NCBI RefSeq assembly: GCF_004341365.1
Contig: NZ_SLXH01000016.1
Location: forward strand, 1 to 64,000
Direction: 5' to 3'
DNA length: 64,000 nucleotides
Source of the DNA: Simplicispira metamorpha
GTDB lineage: Bacteria; Pseudomonadota; Gammaproteobacteria; Burkholderiales; Burkholderiaceae_C
The notes under the pieces: model-generated
Databases searched by the model: none
What the model was told of the DNA's origin: nothing
The model's input: the letters and a program-made list of their open reading frames with translations, nothing else
In this document: positions 17,626 to 27,598 of the stretch, piece after piece
Layout of the letters: every line of letters starts with the position of its first letter
How positions within the stretch are numbered: position 1 is the stretch's first letter
Program-made: the position numbers and the translations under genes

Positions 17626-17653
17626 TGGCCGCTACTGCGCGGGGGCGATAGCC

Positions 17654-18244
17654 ATGGCCACCAGCAACTCCCTGGACGCCCTGGTGCAGGCGCTGCGGCG
17701 CTTGCCGGGGGTGGGCGTGAAGTCGGCGGCGCGCATGGCGTTTCACCTGTTGCAGCACGACCGCGAGGGCGCGCTGGCGCTGTCGCAGGCGCTGGCCCAG
17801 GCGGTGGGCAGCATGCGCCACTGCGAGCGCTGCCACACGTTTTGCGAAGCCCAGGTGTGCGAGGTCTGCCAAGACCCCGAGCGCGACGCCACGCGGCTGT
17901 GTGTGGTCGAGACCCCCGCCGACCAGTCGGCGCTGGAGCGCACGGGGGCGTTTCAGGGGCTGTACTTTGTGCTGATGGGGCGCATCAGCCCGCTCGACGG
18001 CATCGGCCCCAAAGACATCGGCCTGAAAAAACTGCTCGACCGCGCCAGCGATGGCGTGGTGCAGGAGGTGATTTTGGCCACCAACTTCACCGCCGAGGGC
18101 GAAACCACCGCCCACGTCATCAGCGAGGCCCTCAAGGCCCGTGGTTTGCGCACCACACGACTGGCGCGTGGCGTGCCCGTGGGCAGCGAGCTGGAATATG
18201 TCGATCTGGGCACCATTGCCCACGCCCTGGCCGACCGGCGCTGA
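17654..18244 (+). CDS. recR: Recombination protein RecR
   Basis: With RecO and RecF, RecR loads RecA at single-strand gaps. It has 196 residues (E. coli 201). The helix-hairpin-helix [20 protein letters not shown] is at about 14-33, a four-Cys zinc finger ([16 protein letters not shown]) follows, and then the Toprim domain with [12 protein letters not shown]. It is complete and third in the dnaX operon. A dispersed repeat copy follows it. Confidence 0.96.
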   Translation: MATSNSLDALVQALRRLPGVGVKSAARMAFHLLQHDREGALALSQALAQAVGSMRHCERCHTFCEAQVCEVCQDPERDATRLCVVETPADQSALERTGAFQGLYFVLMGRISPLDGIGPKDIGLKKLLDRASDGVVQEVILATNFTAEGETTAHVISEALKARGLRTTRLARGVPVGSELEYVDLGTIAHALADRR

Positions 18245-18257
18245 GGGCGTTCATTGC

Positions 18258-18310
18258 TTCTAATTTAATAGCTGCTAGCGCGCATCCAGCAAGGGCTGGA
18301 GGCTTAAAAT
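18258..18310 (+). repeat. Dispersed repeat copy H, after recR
   Basis: taatagctgctagcgcgcat then aagggctggaggcttaaaat, 14 bp after the recR stop. Confidence 0.7.
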
Positions 18311-18444
18311 GCCGTTATTGATGCGTGCGGTACGTAGAAACCCGCAGGGACTGACCCTGATGCGCTGCTGCCACGGGGAAGGCACAATTGCTGCACTGCA
18401 CCAATTGTGGCGCCCACCCAGGAGTTTTCTTTACCGTGCCGCCC

Positions 18445-19482
18445 ATGAATCCCAGTCGCCGCGCCTTTGGCGCTCTGTCCGCCATGGTTTTGGCGGGTGC
18501 TGCGCTGCGCACCCCGTCGGCCACGCTGGCGCCGCAGCTGACGGTGGCGGTGGGGGGGCGCTCCACGTCGGCATTTCGGCATTTGCCGCTGACGGTGGCG
18601 TTGCAGCTGGATTTTTTCCGCCAGGAGGGGTTGTCGGTGTCGGTGCGCGAGTTTGCCAGCGATGCGCTGGCCCTGGATGCGGTGCGCCAGGGCGCAGCAC
18701 AGGTCTGCGCCATCGGCTATGAGCATGTGATCAGCCCGCCGCTGGGGGCGCCAGAGGTGCGCTCGCTGGTGTTGCAGGGGCGCGCTGCGCAGCTGGCTTT
18801 GGGCGTTTCCACGCGGGCGCTGCCCCGGTCGAACACCCTGGCTGATCTGCGTGGGCGCAAGGTCGGGGTGGATGCGCTGGGCTCTTTGTCGCACGCCATG
18901 GCTTTGCTGGTGTTGGCGCGCGCCGGGCTGGGGCCGCAGGACGTGACTTATGTGGCGGTGGGGGCAGGTGCCTCTGCTGCGGCAGCGGTGCGCGCCCAGC
19001 GCGTGCAGGCGCTGTGCCACGGCGATCCGGTGATGGCGCAATTGGAGAGCAAGGGCGAGTTGCGCTTGCTCAGTGAGGCCCGTACCCTGGGGGGCTCGCA
19101 GGCGGTGTTTGGCGGCGCCTTGCCCGGCGGCTGCCTGGCCGCACCGGAGCGTTTTTTGCACCAACGCGCTGCAGATGCGCAAGCCTTGGTCTATGGGCTG
19201 GTGCATGCCCTCAAGTGGCTGCAAACGGCAGGCCCGGGGGATCTGGTCAAGGCCGTTCCGGCTGCCGATTGGCAGGGCGACCGGGGCGGCTATCTGGCCG
19301 CTTTTGCCCGGGTGCGCGAAACCATTTCCATCGACGGCATGATGCCCAGCGATGGCCCCGCTACGGCACTGCGCACCATGGCGTCATTGCACGAGAACGC
19401 ACAGGGGCTGGAGCACGTGAATTTGGCGCGCACTTTTACCCACGACTTTGCCCGCAAGGCCAAACAGCGGTTTTTTGTCTGA
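18445..19482 (+). CDS. ABC transporter substrate-binding protein, NMT1/THI5-like
   Basis: A 345-residue periplasmic binding protein of the NMT1/THI5/SsuA type. The N-terminus has a twin-arginine-like start (NPSRRAFGALSAMVLAGAAL), so export via Tat or Sec is likely. The body follows the family: LPLTVALQLDFFRQEGLSV, DALALDAVRQGAAQVCAIG and the second lobe LADLRGRKVGVDALGS. In this family the ligand can be a nitrate, sulfonate, taurine or thiamine-precursor compound; the sequence does not say which. No permease or ATPase gene is adjacent. A GTG at 18436 closer to an AGGAG is an alternative start. Confidence 0.8.
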   Translation: MNPSRRAFGALSAMVLAGAALRTPSATLAPQLTVAVGGRSTSAFRHLPLTVALQLDFFRQEGLSVSVREFASDALALDAVRQGAAQVCAIGYEHVISPPLGAPEVRSLVLQGRAAQLALGVSTRALPRSNTLADLRGRKVGVDALGSLSHAMALLVLARAGLGPQDVTYVAVGAGASAAAAVRAQRVQALCHGDPVMAQLESKGELRLLSEARTLGGSQAVFGGALPGGCLAAPERFLHQRAADAQALVYGLVHALKWLQTAGPGDLVKAVPAADWQGDRGGYLAAFARVRETISIDGMMPSDGPATALRTMASLHENAQGLEHVNLARTFTHDFARKAKQRFFV

Positions 19483-19533
19483 AGCGCCGCCGGGGCTGCG
19501 CTGCACCCCCGATGGTGACGCAGCGCAGGGCTT

Positions 19534-21060
19534 TCAGTGTCGGCGCGTTTTGGTGGGCGTGCCACCGCGCGCTACTTTGCTGATGGTGGGAGATTTTTTG
19601 CTGGCGCTTTGGTTGCGTGCCGCACCCGCCTTGGTCGGTTTGGCGCCAGCGGTTTTCATCTGCACAGGCAGATACAGCACCACTTGTTGCCCGGCCTTGA
19701 AGGCTGCGCCGGGCTTGACGCTGTTCCAGTCGGCCACGTTGGCGGCGCTGACACGGTAGCGCTTGGCCATGCTGGCCACGCTGTCGCGTTTGCCAGCGCG
19801 CACGGTGGTGCGCCGGGTGATGATTTCTGGCGTCAGGGCAATCTGGCCGTGGTCGGCAACATGCTCGGTCACATCCTGGCGCGTGGTGGTCGATCGCGGC
19901 ACCATCAGCGCCGAGCCGGCCTTGATCAGCATGCGCGGGGGTATGCCGTTGATGTGGCGCAGATCGGCTTCGCTCATGCTCATGCGCTGGGCGACCTCGG
20001 CCACGCTCATGGTGCTGGGCACGGTCCAGACCGTCCAGCTGGCGTACTGGCCCTGGCTGCGCGCTTCCAGGTTGCGCTGGAAGACCTTGGCGTTGTCCCA
20101 GGGCAGCAAAATTTGCGGTGTGCCCGCCGCCAGAATCACCGGCTTGTTGAACGATGGGTTGAGCGCCCGGAAGTCTTGCTCGCGGATGCCTGCCAGCTGT
20201 GCCACCAGCGCCACGTCAATGTCGTGGGTGATGTCCACGGTCTGAAAGTAGGGGTGGTTTTCGATCAGCGGCAGCTCGGTTTTGAAAGCCTCTGGGTCGG
20301 CCACGATGTTTTTTACGGCCTGCAGCTTGGGCACGTACATGCGGGTTTCGGCAGGCATGTTCAGCTCGGTGTAGCTGGTGCCCAGGCCCGCTTTTTGGTT
20401 GCGGGCAATGGCGCGGCTGACGCTGCCCTCGCCCCAGTTGTAGGCTGCCAGCGCCAGGTGCCAGTCACCAAACATGCGGTGCAGCTTTTGCAGGTAATCG
20501 AGGGCCGCGCGGGTCGAGGCCAGCACATCGCGCCGGTCATCGCGAAAGACGTTTTGCTTGAGATCGAAATAGTTGCCCGTGGCGGGCATGAACTGCCACA
20601 TGCCCGCGGCCTTGGCGGTAGAAACGGCCTGGGGGTTGAACGCGCTTTCGATGTAGGGCAGCAGTGCCAGTTCGGTGGGCATGCCCCGGCGCTCCAGCTC
20701 TTCTACGATGTGAAAGAGGTATTTGCTAGAGCGCTCGGTCATGCGCTGCATGTAGTCGGGGCGGCTGGCATACCACTGCTCACGGTCTTGCACCAGCTCG
20801 TGCTGCAAGTCGGGCATGGCAAAGCCACGGCGGATGCGATCCCAAAGGTCGGCAGGGGTGAACAGGGGAGCCACCTGGCTGCTGCCCATTTTGGTGGCGG
20901 TGATGGGCTGCAGTGGGCCGCCGGGGATGACGGGGGAGGAGTGCCTTTGGCTGGAGAGTGGGGCGTCGGGGTCGGACGAGAAGCCGCCGGACGGCGATTG
21001 CGTAGCACAGCCTGTAAGAAACAGCAGGCCAGCGAGGCAGGCGGTAGAAAGTAGTTTCAT
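19534..21060 (-). CDS. mltD: Membrane-bound lytic murein transglycosylase D
   Basis: A 508-residue lipoprotein that cleaves peptidoglycan glycan strands. The signal peptide ends in the lipobox LTGC (Cys18 or nearby). The SLT domain carries catalytic Glu in LLPYIESAFNPQAVS, then AAGMWQFMPATG and AYNWGEGSV. Two or more LysM-type repeats follow, around WTVPSTMSVAEVAQRMSM and RAGKRDSVASMAKRYRVS. A basic Lys/Ala-rich tail ends the protein. The ATG overlaps the gloB TGA by one base (TGATG), so translation is coupled. Confidence 0.95.
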   Translation of the reverse strand: MKLLSTACLAGLLFLTGCATQSPSGGFSSDPDAPLSSQRHSSPVIPGGPLQPITATKMGSSQVAPLFTPADLWDRIRRGFAMPDLQHELVQDREQWYASRPDYMQRMTERSSKYLFHIVEELERRGMPTELALLPYIESAFNPQAVSTAKAAGMWQFMPATGNYFDLKQNVFRDDRRDVLASTRAALDYLQKLHRMFGDWHLALAAYNWGEGSVSRAIARNQKAGLGTSYTELNMPAETRMYVPKLQAVKNIVADPEAFKTELPLIENHPYFQTVDITHDIDVALVAQLAGIREQDFRALNPSFNKPVILAAGTPQILLPWDNAKVFQRNLEARSQGQYASWTVWTVPSTMSVAEVAQRMSMSEADLRHINGIPPRMLIKAGSALMVPRSTTTRQDVTEHVADHGQIALTPEIITRRTTVRAGKRDSVASMAKRYRVSAANVADWNSVKPGAAFKAGQQVVLYLPVQMKTAGAKPTKAGAARNQSASKKSPTISKVARGGTPTKTRRH

Positions 21061-21836
21061 CAAAATTGGTTTTTCCATTCGCGCAGTGCTGCCAGCACCG
21101 CGACTGCATCCTGGGGATTCAGGGGCGTGTTGGCATGGGCCTGTGCCGCAGCGGCCACCTGCGCAACACGGGTGCGCAAGAAGGGGTTGATATTGCGCTC
21201 CAGCCCGATGTGGGAGGGCAGCGTGGGCTGTTGCTTTGCCCGCAGGGCCTCGCACACGCCTTGGTAGTGGAGCAGTGCGGTGTTGTCGGGTTCCACCGCG
21301 CGGGCAAATTTAAGGTTGGAAAGTGTGTATTCGTGGGCGCAGCACACCTGGGTGTCGTCGGGCAGTGCGGCCAGCGCGTCCAGCGATGCCAGCATTTGCG
21401 CAGGCGTGCCTTCGAACAAGCGGCCACAGCCTCCGGAGAACAAGGTGTCGCCGCAAAACAACCAGGGTGCGCCTTGTGCCGGCGCGCCGTAGTATGCAAC
21501 GTGGCCTACAGTGTGGCCGGGTACGTCCAGCACGGTAAACGGTGTACCCAGGGCTTGGATCTGGTCGCCCTGCTGTACAGGTGTGGTGCCATGGGGCATG
21601 GCCTCGCGCGCAGGGCCGTAGACGCTGGCGCCGGTGGCCAAGTGCAGCGCCTCTACGCCGCCGACATGGTCTGCATGGTGGTGCGTGACTAGAATTGCCT
21701 GCAATTGCAAGCCAAGGCGGTCGAGTGCTTGCAGCACCGGGTGTGCATCGCCCGGATCAATCACGATGGCCTGGTGTGCGTTGTGCAACATCCAGATGTA
21801 GTTGTCGGAGAAAGCGGGCAGTGGTAGCAGATTCAT
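21060..21836 (-). CDS. gloB: Hydroxyacylglutathione hydrolase (glyoxalase II)
   Basis: Hydrolyses S-D-lactoylglutathione to D-lactate and glutathione in methylglyoxal detoxification. It has 258 residues (E. coli 251). The metallo-beta-lactamase zinc motif THHHADHVGG is present, with further ligands in VPGHTVGHVAYYG and FCGDTLFSGGCGRLFEG. The C-terminal substrate domain has CAHEYTLSNLKFA. Its start codon overlaps the divergent yafS start by two bases. The mltD-gloB / yafS-rnhA order is the same as in E. coli. Confidence 0.96.
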   Translation of the reverse strand: MNLLPLPAFSDNYIWMLHNAHQAIVIDPGDAHPVLQALDRLGLQLQAILVTHHHADHVGGVEALHLATGASVYGPAREAMPHGTTPVQQGDQIQALGTPFTVLDVPGHTVGHVAYYGAPAQGAPWLFCGDTLFSGGCGRLFEGTPAQMLASLDALAALPDDTQVCCAHEYTLSNLKFARAVEPDNTALLHYQGVCEALRAKQQPTLPSHIGLERNINPFLRTRVAQVAAAAQAHANTPLNPQDAVAVLAALREWKNQF

Positions 21837-22605
21837 GAGCGCTCAAATTATAGGTTTGCACCATTGGTTTGACTCCCCGCCAGGCCGCTACCTGCTGGCG
21901 TGGGAGCAGGCGCGCTTTGACGAGGCGGTGGCCGACGTGTTCGGTTACCACAGTGTGCAGCTAGGCATGCCGCTGCTCGATGGCCTGCGCGCCAACCGCA
22001 TGCCCCACCGCTGGCGGGGCATGGGCGAGTTGTCTGGGCCGGTGCCGGGTGCCGTCGCCCCTGACTTTCTGACCCACGCAGTGGCTTTGCCGTTTGCCGA
22101 CAACAGCCTGGATTTATTGCTGCTGCCCCATGCATTGGAGCTCAGCCACGACCCCCACGCTGCACTGCGTGAAGTGGCGCGCGTACTGGTGCCGGAAGGG
22201 CGGGTGGTCATCAGTGGTTTGAATCCCGTCAGTTTGTGGGGGCTGCGCCAGCAGCGCGCACGCCTGTACCAGCGCCTGGGATGGGGCCGCCTGTACCTGC
22301 CGGATGTGGGGGAGTTCATCGGTTATTGGCGCCTGCGTGATTGGTTGCGGCTGCTCAGTTTCGAGGTGGAGACGGCCGATTTTGGCTGCTATGCCCCGGC
22401 AGTGCGCACCGAGCAGTGGTTGCAGCGTTTTTCATGGATGGACCGCATGGGCGCGCGCTGCTGGCCGATACTCGGCGCCGCATACTTTGTGGTGGCCGTC
22501 AAGCGGGTGCATGGCATGCGGCGGCTGGAGCCTGCCTGGCGCAGCAGATCGCAGCGTGTGGGCGTATCGGTGCCAGTCGCCAATCGAGCGGGTAATTCCC
22601 CGTGA
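21835..22605 (+). CDS. yafS: YafS-like SAM-dependent methyltransferase
   Basis: A 256-residue protein of the class I methyltransferase fold, identified with YafS by its place between gloB and rnhA. It has post-I and motif II-III features: LPFADNSLDLLLLPHALELSHDPHA and LREVARVLVPEGRVVISGLNP. The glycine-rich SAM-binding motif I expected near residue 45 is not recognisable (VFGYHSVQLGMPLLDG), as often seen in this subgroup, so activity is uncertain. The ATG was chosen at 21835, overlapping the divergent gloB start. Target unknown. Confidence 0.85.
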   Translation: MSAQIIGLHHWFDSPPGRYLLAWEQARFDEAVADVFGYHSVQLGMPLLDGLRANRMPHRWRGMGELSGPVPGAVAPDFLTHAVALPFADNSLDLLLLPHALELSHDPHAALREVARVLVPEGRVVISGLNPVSLWGLRQQRARLYQRLGWGRLYLPDVGEFIGYWRLRDWLRLLSFEVETADFGCYAPAVRTEQWLQRFSWMDRMGARCWPILGAAYFVVAVKRVHGMRRLEPAWRSRSQRVGVSVPVANRAGNSP

Positions 22606-22622
22606 ACAGACAGGAATAGTGC

Positions 22623-23072
22623 GTGAACGAGATTCAGATTTATACCGATGGTGCCTGCAAGGGCAATCCTGGCCCTGGTGGCTGGGGTGTGCTGCTGCGC
22701 GCCGGTGCCATAGAAAAAGAGTTGTTTGGCGGTGAACTGGGTACCACCAACAACCGCATGGAGTTGATTGCCGTGATTGAGGCCTTGTCAGCCCTCAAGC
22801 GCCCCTGTGCCGTGACGTTGTACCTCGATAGCGAGTACGTGCGCAAAGGCATTACCGAATGGATCCACGGCTGGAAAGCCCGGGGCTGGCGTACAGCGGC
22901 CAAGCAACCGGTAAAAAATGTAGAGCTTTGGCAGCGCCTGGATGCGCTGGTCAGCGCAGGCGGACATCGCATTGACTGGCGTTGGGTCAAGGGCCACTCC
23001 GGTGATCCGGGCAATGAGCGCGCCGATGCGCTGGCCAACCGGGGAGTGGAGCAGGCGCTCGGGCGCCACTAA
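22623..23072 (+). CDS. rnhA: Ribonuclease HI
   Basis: Degrades RNA in RNA-DNA hybrids. It has 149 residues (E. coli 155). The catalytic Asp in [17 protein letters not shown], Glu in [12 protein letters not shown], Asp in LYLDSEYV and Asp in [10 protein letters not shown] are all present, as is the basic handle [16 protein letters not shown]. The GTG start lies 17 bp after yafS. In E. coli dnaQ is divergent here; it is absent from this window. Confidence 0.97.
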   Translation: MNEIQIYTDGACKGNPGPGGWGVLLRAGAIEKELFGGELGTTNNRMELIAVIEALSALKRPCAVTLYLDSEYVRKGITEWIHGWKARGWRTAAKQPVKNVELWQRLDALVSAGGHRIDWRWVKGHSGDPGNERADALANRGVEQALGRH

Positions 23073-23230
23073 AGGTGGGTGCGCAGTCACGCACGATGCC
23101 GACCTGGCTTGTGTAAAGCCTGCGTAAAACTGGGGCTGGGGCGGCCCACAGCAAGCGGCTGCGGCATCGGGGCGGCAGCTACGCTGCTACATTGACAGGC
23201 TGCTTACAGGTAACTCCCCCGTCTATTGTT

Positions 23231-24397
23231 ATGGCCTCCAGAGCAATCTATCTTGTCGTTGCGGTGATCGGCATGGTCGGCGCCGGTACCGCAGCCTGGT
23301 GGCTGCAAAAACCGGGCGCTGCCGCGCCGCAGAATGCCGCGCCTGCCGTGGCGCGCAATGCCCAGCGTGCCGGTGCAGCGAAACCCATCAGTGTTGAAGT
23401 AGCGCACGTGCGCGCCATGGCAATCAGTGACGAAGTACAGGCTGTGGGCAGTTTGCGGTCACGCCGCAGCGTGGTGCTGCGCCCCGAGGTCAGTGGGCGC
23501 GTCACGCAACTGCATTTTCGCGATGGGGCGCGGGTGCGCCAGGGCCAGTTGCTGGTGCAATTGGACGACCAGTTGCCGCGCGCACAGGTGCAGCAGGCGC
23601 AGGCAGAACTCTCGATTGCCCGCGCCAACCACCAGCGCAACCAGGAGCTGGTGGCGCAGGGCTTTATCAGCCAACGTTCGGTGGATGAAAGTGCGGCCAA
23701 TCTGCAAGTGGCGCAGGCCAAACTGGCCCTGGCCCAGGCCACGGCAGCGCGGCTGAAGATCGTGGCGCCCTTTGATGGTATCGCGGGCATCGGCAATGTC
23801 CATGTGGGCGACTACCTCAAAGACGGCACCGACATCGTCAACATTGAAGACATTGACAGCGTGTGGGTGGATTTCCGCCTGCCTGAGCGTTACCAGACCC
23901 AGGTGCGTGTGGGCCAGGGCGCCCGGGTGGAGCTGGATGCGTTGCCGGGTGCGACGTTCAGTGCCGTGGTGCGCGCCATCGATCCGCAGATTGATGCCAA
24001 CGGGCGCTCTGTGGCGGTGCGTGGCAGCATTGATAACCGCGATTTACAGTTGCGTCCGGGCATGTTTGCACGCGTCACGGCGGTGTTTGGTGCCCGTGCC
24101 GATGCCCGTGTGGTACCTGAGGAGGCCATCGTTCCCCAGGGCAGCAAGCCTTATGTACTCAAGGTGGTGCCGGGCGCAGCGCCGGATAGCCGCATCGCGC
24201 AGCGTGTACCAGTCCAACTGGGCCTGCGCCGCGCTGGTCAGGTGGAGGTGTTGCAAGGCCTGGAGCTGGGTGATACGGTCGTCACTGCCGGGCACCAGCG
24301 GGTGCAACAGGATGGTGCGCCGGTGCGGGTGGTGGTGCCAGCAGCGCCGGAGCCCGCCTCTCTGCCGACTTCTGCCCCTGCGCGCCAGCCGGCCTGA
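23231..24397 (+). CDS. RND efflux periplasmic adaptor (membrane fusion protein)
   Basis: A 388-residue adaptor of the MdtA/AcrA type, joining an inner-membrane RND pump to an outer-membrane channel. One N-terminal anchor helix (IYLVVAVIGMVGAGTAAWW) is followed by a first lipoyl half, a coiled-coil hairpin (about QVQQAQAELSIARANHQRNQ) and the second lipoyl half ending APFDGIAGIGNVHVGDYL. The beta-barrel and membrane-proximal domains come after. The anchor has no lipobox. It lies 29 bp before the RND permease gene and is surely cotranscribed. No outer-membrane factor gene is adjacent. Confidence 0.93.
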   Translation: MASRAIYLVVAVIGMVGAGTAAWWLQKPGAAAPQNAAPAVARNAQRAGAAKPISVEVAHVRAMAISDEVQAVGSLRSRRSVVLRPEVSGRVTQLHFRDGARVRQGQLLVQLDDQLPRAQVQQAQAELSIARANHQRNQELVAQGFISQRSVDESAANLQVAQAKLALAQATAARLKIVAPFDGIAGIGNVHVGDYLKDGTDIVNIEDIDSVWVDFRLPERYQTQVRVGQGARVELDALPGATFSAVVRAIDPQIDANGRSVAVRGSIDNRDLQLRPGMFARVTAVFGARADARVVPEEAIVPQGSKPYVLKVVPGAAPDSRIAQRVPVQLGLRRAGQVEVLQGLELGDTVVTAGHQRVQQDGAPVRVVVPAAPEPASLPTSAPARQPA

Positions 24398-24426
24398 GTG
24401 CGCAGGCGCAACGCACTGTCTTTGCC

Positions 24427-27400
24427 ATGCAAATTGCTGAAATATCCATCCGTCGCCCGGTGTTTGCCACCGTGCTATCGCTGCTGGTGCTGCTGATTGG
24501 TGCCGTCAGTTTCACGCGCCTGTCAGTGCGCGAGTACCCCAAGATCGACGAACCCGTGGTTACCGTGAGCGTGGCTTACGCGGGTGCCTCTGCCGAGGTG
24601 ATTGAGTCCCAGGTGACCAAGCCGCTGGAGGACTCGATTGCCGGCATTGATGGTGTGGACGTCATCACCTCCATCAGCCGGGCTGAGCGCAGCCAGATAT
24701 CGGTGCGCTTTCGCCTGGAGAAAGACGCCGACAACGCCGCCGCCGAGGTTCGCGACCGTACCGCGCGCGTGCGCAACCGCTTGCCCGATGCCGTCGATGA
24801 GCCTGTGATCGCCAAGGTCGAAGCCGACGCCTTCCCGGTGATGTGGCTGGCCTTCAGCAGCGACAGCAAAACGCCGCTGGAGATCAACGATTTGCTCAAC
24901 CGCATCGTCAAGCCCCGCCTGCAAACCGTCACTGGCGTGGCCGATGTGCCTATTTACGGCGAACGCCGCTACGCCATGCGCGTCTGGCTCGATCCCCAGC
25001 GCATGGCCGGCTACCGGCTCACTACGCAGGACGTGGAAGACGCCATTCGCCGCAACAACCTGGAACTGCCCGCCGGGCGCATTGAGTCGCAGCAGCGTGA
25101 GTTCAGCGTGACATCGCAGACCAGCCTGCTCACGCCGCTCCAGTTTGCTGACATCGTGGTGCGCACGGTCAATGGCTTTCCGGTGCGCCTGCGCGACGTG
25201 GCACGGGTGGAAGAAGGCCCCGCCAGCGACCGCAGCAAGGTGCGCCTGAATGGCCGCGAGGCCATTTCAGTGGGTGTGATCCGCCAGGCTACGGCCAACC
25301 CATTGGAGCTGTCTGCCGGTGTGCGTGCCATGCTGCCCACGCTTCAGGCCGATTTGCCCGCCGACGTGGTGGTGGAGGTGGCCAACGACAACTCCATCTT
25401 CATCGACCGCTCGGTGAAAAGCGTTTACACCACCATTGCCGAGGCCGTGGTGCTGGTGGCGCTGGTGATTTTTGTGTTCTTGCGCACGTTGCGCGCGTCC
25501 ATCATTCCCATCATCACCATCCCCGTCAGTCTGGTGGGTACGTTTGCGTTGATGCAGCTTGCCGGTTTTTCCATCAACACCCTGACTTTGCTGGCGCTGG
25601 TACTGGCCATTGGTTTGGTAGTGGACGATGCCATCGTCATGCTGGAGAACATTTACCGCCACATTGAAGAGGGGCTAGACCCGTTTTCAGCAGCCATCAA
25701 GGGTGCGCGTGAGATTGGTTTTGCCATCGTGGCCATGACCCTCACGTTGGTGGCGGTGTATGCGCCGCTGGCTTTCACGCCGGGGCGCACCGGGCGCCTG
25801 TTTGTCGAGTTTGCGCTGGCGCTGGCGGGAGCCGTGCTGGTGTCGGGATTTGTGGCGCTGACGTTATCACCCATGATGTGTTCGCTGCTGCTTAAGCACA
25901 ATCCCAACCCGCACTGGTTCGATCGCTCCATGGAGCGCTGGCTGACGGCTTTGTCGGATGCGTATGGCCGGCTGCTGCGCTGGCTGGTGACGGCCCATGC
26001 CGCCGGTGGCGGTGTGCGCGGTGCGCTGTTGCAGGCGCGCTGGCTGGTGGTGGGCACCATGGTGCTCAGTGGCGTGGGGCTGGTGATGGTGTACCCGACC
26101 ATGAAGCAGGAACTATCGCCCCTGGAAGACCGGGGCACTATTTTGGCCAATATCACGGCCCCCGATGGCGCCACCCTGGACTTCACCAACCGCTATGCCC
26201 TGGAGCTGGAAAAGATAGGCCGTGACTACCCCGAGTTCGACCGCATTTTTGCCAATATCGGCAACCCCATGGTGTCGCAAGGCAGCGTGGTGTATCGCAC
26301 CGTAGACTGGGAAAACCGCAGCCGCAGCACGCTGGACATTGCCCGTGAGCTGCAACCTCGGCTGGCCAGTCTGCCGGGGGTGAATGCGTTTCCGATCACG
26401 CCACCCTCGTTAGGCCAGGGCTTTCGTTCGCGGCCACTGAACTACGTCATTCAGACCTCCGACAGCTACGAAAATCTCAGTGCCGTGGCCGAGCAGATGC
26501 TGGCTGAAATGGCCAAAAACCCTGGCATCACGTCACCCGATGTGGATTTGCGCCTGAACAAGCCCGAGCTGCGTATCGATGTGAACCGCGAGCGCGCTGC
26601 CGATCTGGGGGTCAATGTGGATGTCGTCGCCAAAGCGATTGAAACCATGCTGGGCGGACGCACCGTGACCCGCTACAAGCGCGACGCCGAGCAGTACGAC
26701 GTGATCGTGCAGACCGAGGCCACCGGACGCACTACGCCCGAGGACATTGATGGCATTTACGTCCGGGGGCGCAATGACGCCATGATTCCGCTGTCCAGCC
26801 TGGTCACCGTGCGCGAGAGCGTGAGTCCGCGCGAGTTGAATCACTTCGGTCAGCGCCGCTCGGCCACCATCACGGCCAATTTGTCGCCGGATTATTCGCT
26901 GGGCGAGGCATTGGTCTTTATGGATGCCACGGCTGCCAAAGTGCTCAAACCGGGTTACACCACCGATCTGAACGGCACCTCGCGCGAGTTCAAAAACTCG
27001 CAAGGCGCGCTGGGTATTGTGTTTGTGCTGGCGCTGGTGTTTATTTTTCTGGTGCTGGCGGCGCAGTTCGAGAGCTTCATTGATCCGCTGGTGATCATGC
27101 TGTCCGTGCCGCTGTCCATGATTGGTGCGCTATTGGCATTGAAGTGGAGTGGCGGTTCGCTCAATGTGTATTCACAAATTGGTCTGATCACGCTGGTGGG
27201 CCTGATCACCAAGCACGGAATTTTGATTGTGGAGTTCACCAACCAGCTGCGTGAGCAGGGGCTGGAGATGGTGGATGCGCTGGTCAAAGCATCGGCCCAG
27301 CGGCTGCGGCCCATCTTGATGACCACCGGCGCCATGGTGCTGGGTGCGGTGCCGCTGGCGCTGGCCCAGGGCGCGGGTGCTGAAACCCGCATGCAAATTG

Positions 27401-27564
27401 GCTGGGTGATTGTGGGTGGCATGAGCCTGGGCACCTTGCTGACCATCTTTGTGGTGCCCACCATGTATGCGCTGCTGGCGCGCAAGTCGGTGCCTGGGGC
27501 GCGCATGGAAGCAGAGCAGCCAGACCCGCACCCGGTGCCTCAGGGTTCACCCTTGTCGAAATGA
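24427..27564 (+). CDS. RND multidrug efflux permease (HAE1 family)
   Basis: A 1045-residue proton-driven inner-membrane pump like MdtB/AcrB. Helix TM1 (FATVLSLLVLLIGAVSFTRL), the porter domain, and TM4 with the proton-relay aspartates (LALVLAIGLVVDDAIVMLEN) are clear. The second half repeats the pattern, with GLITLVGLITKHGILIVEF. Length is normal and the frame intact. Substrates cannot be predicted from sequence; the RxSVREYPKIDEPVV start groups it with the pumps that use MdtA-like adaptors. It pairs with the adaptor gene just upstream. Confidence 0.95.
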   Translation: MQIAEISIRRPVFATVLSLLVLLIGAVSFTRLSVREYPKIDEPVVTVSVAYAGASAEVIESQVTKPLEDSIAGIDGVDVITSISRAERSQISVRFRLEKDADNAAAEVRDRTARVRNRLPDAVDEPVIAKVEADAFPVMWLAFSSDSKTPLEINDLLNRIVKPRLQTVTGVADVPIYGERRYAMRVWLDPQRMAGYRLTTQDVEDAIRRNNLELPAGRIESQQREFSVTSQTSLLTPLQFADIVVRTVNGFPVRLRDVARVEEGPASDRSKVRLNGREAISVGVIRQATANPLELSAGVRAMLPTLQADLPADVVVEVANDNSIFIDRSVKSVYTTIAEAVVLVALVIFVFLRTLRASIIPIITIPVSLVGTFALMQLAGFSINTLTLLALVLAIGLVVDDAIVMLENIYRHIEEGLDPFSAAIKGAREIGFAIVAMTLTLVAVYAPLAFTPGRTGRLFVEFALALAGAVLVSGFVALTLSPMMCSLLLKHNPNPHWFDRSMERWLTALSDAYGRLLRWLVTAHAAGGGVRGALLQARWLVVGTMVLSGVGLVMVYPTMKQELSPLEDRGTILANITAPDGATLDFTNRYALELEKIGRDYPEFDRIFANIGNPMVSQGSVVYRTVDWENRSRSTLDIARELQPRLASLPGVNAFPITPPSLGQGFRSRPLNYVIQTSDSYENLSAVAEQMLAEMAKNPGITSPDVDLRLNKPELRIDVNRERAADLGVNVDVVAKAIETMLGGRTVTRYKRDAEQYDVIVQTEATGRTTPEDIDGIYVRGRNDAMIPLSSLVTVRESVSPRELNHFGQRRSATITANLSPDYSLGEALVFMDATAAKVLKPGYTTDLNGTSREFKNSQGALGIVFVLALVFIFLVLAAQFESFIDPLVIMLSVPLSMIGALLALKWSGGSLNVYSQIGLITLVGLITKHGILIVEFTNQLREQGLEMVDALVKASAQRLRPILMTTGAMVLGAVPLALAQGAGAETRMQIGWVIVGGMSLGTLLTIFVVPTMYALLARKSVPGARMEAEQPDPHPVPQGSPLSK

Positions 27565-27598
27565 GGCTGCAATTCAACGCTGAAAGGAACTGTGCCTG

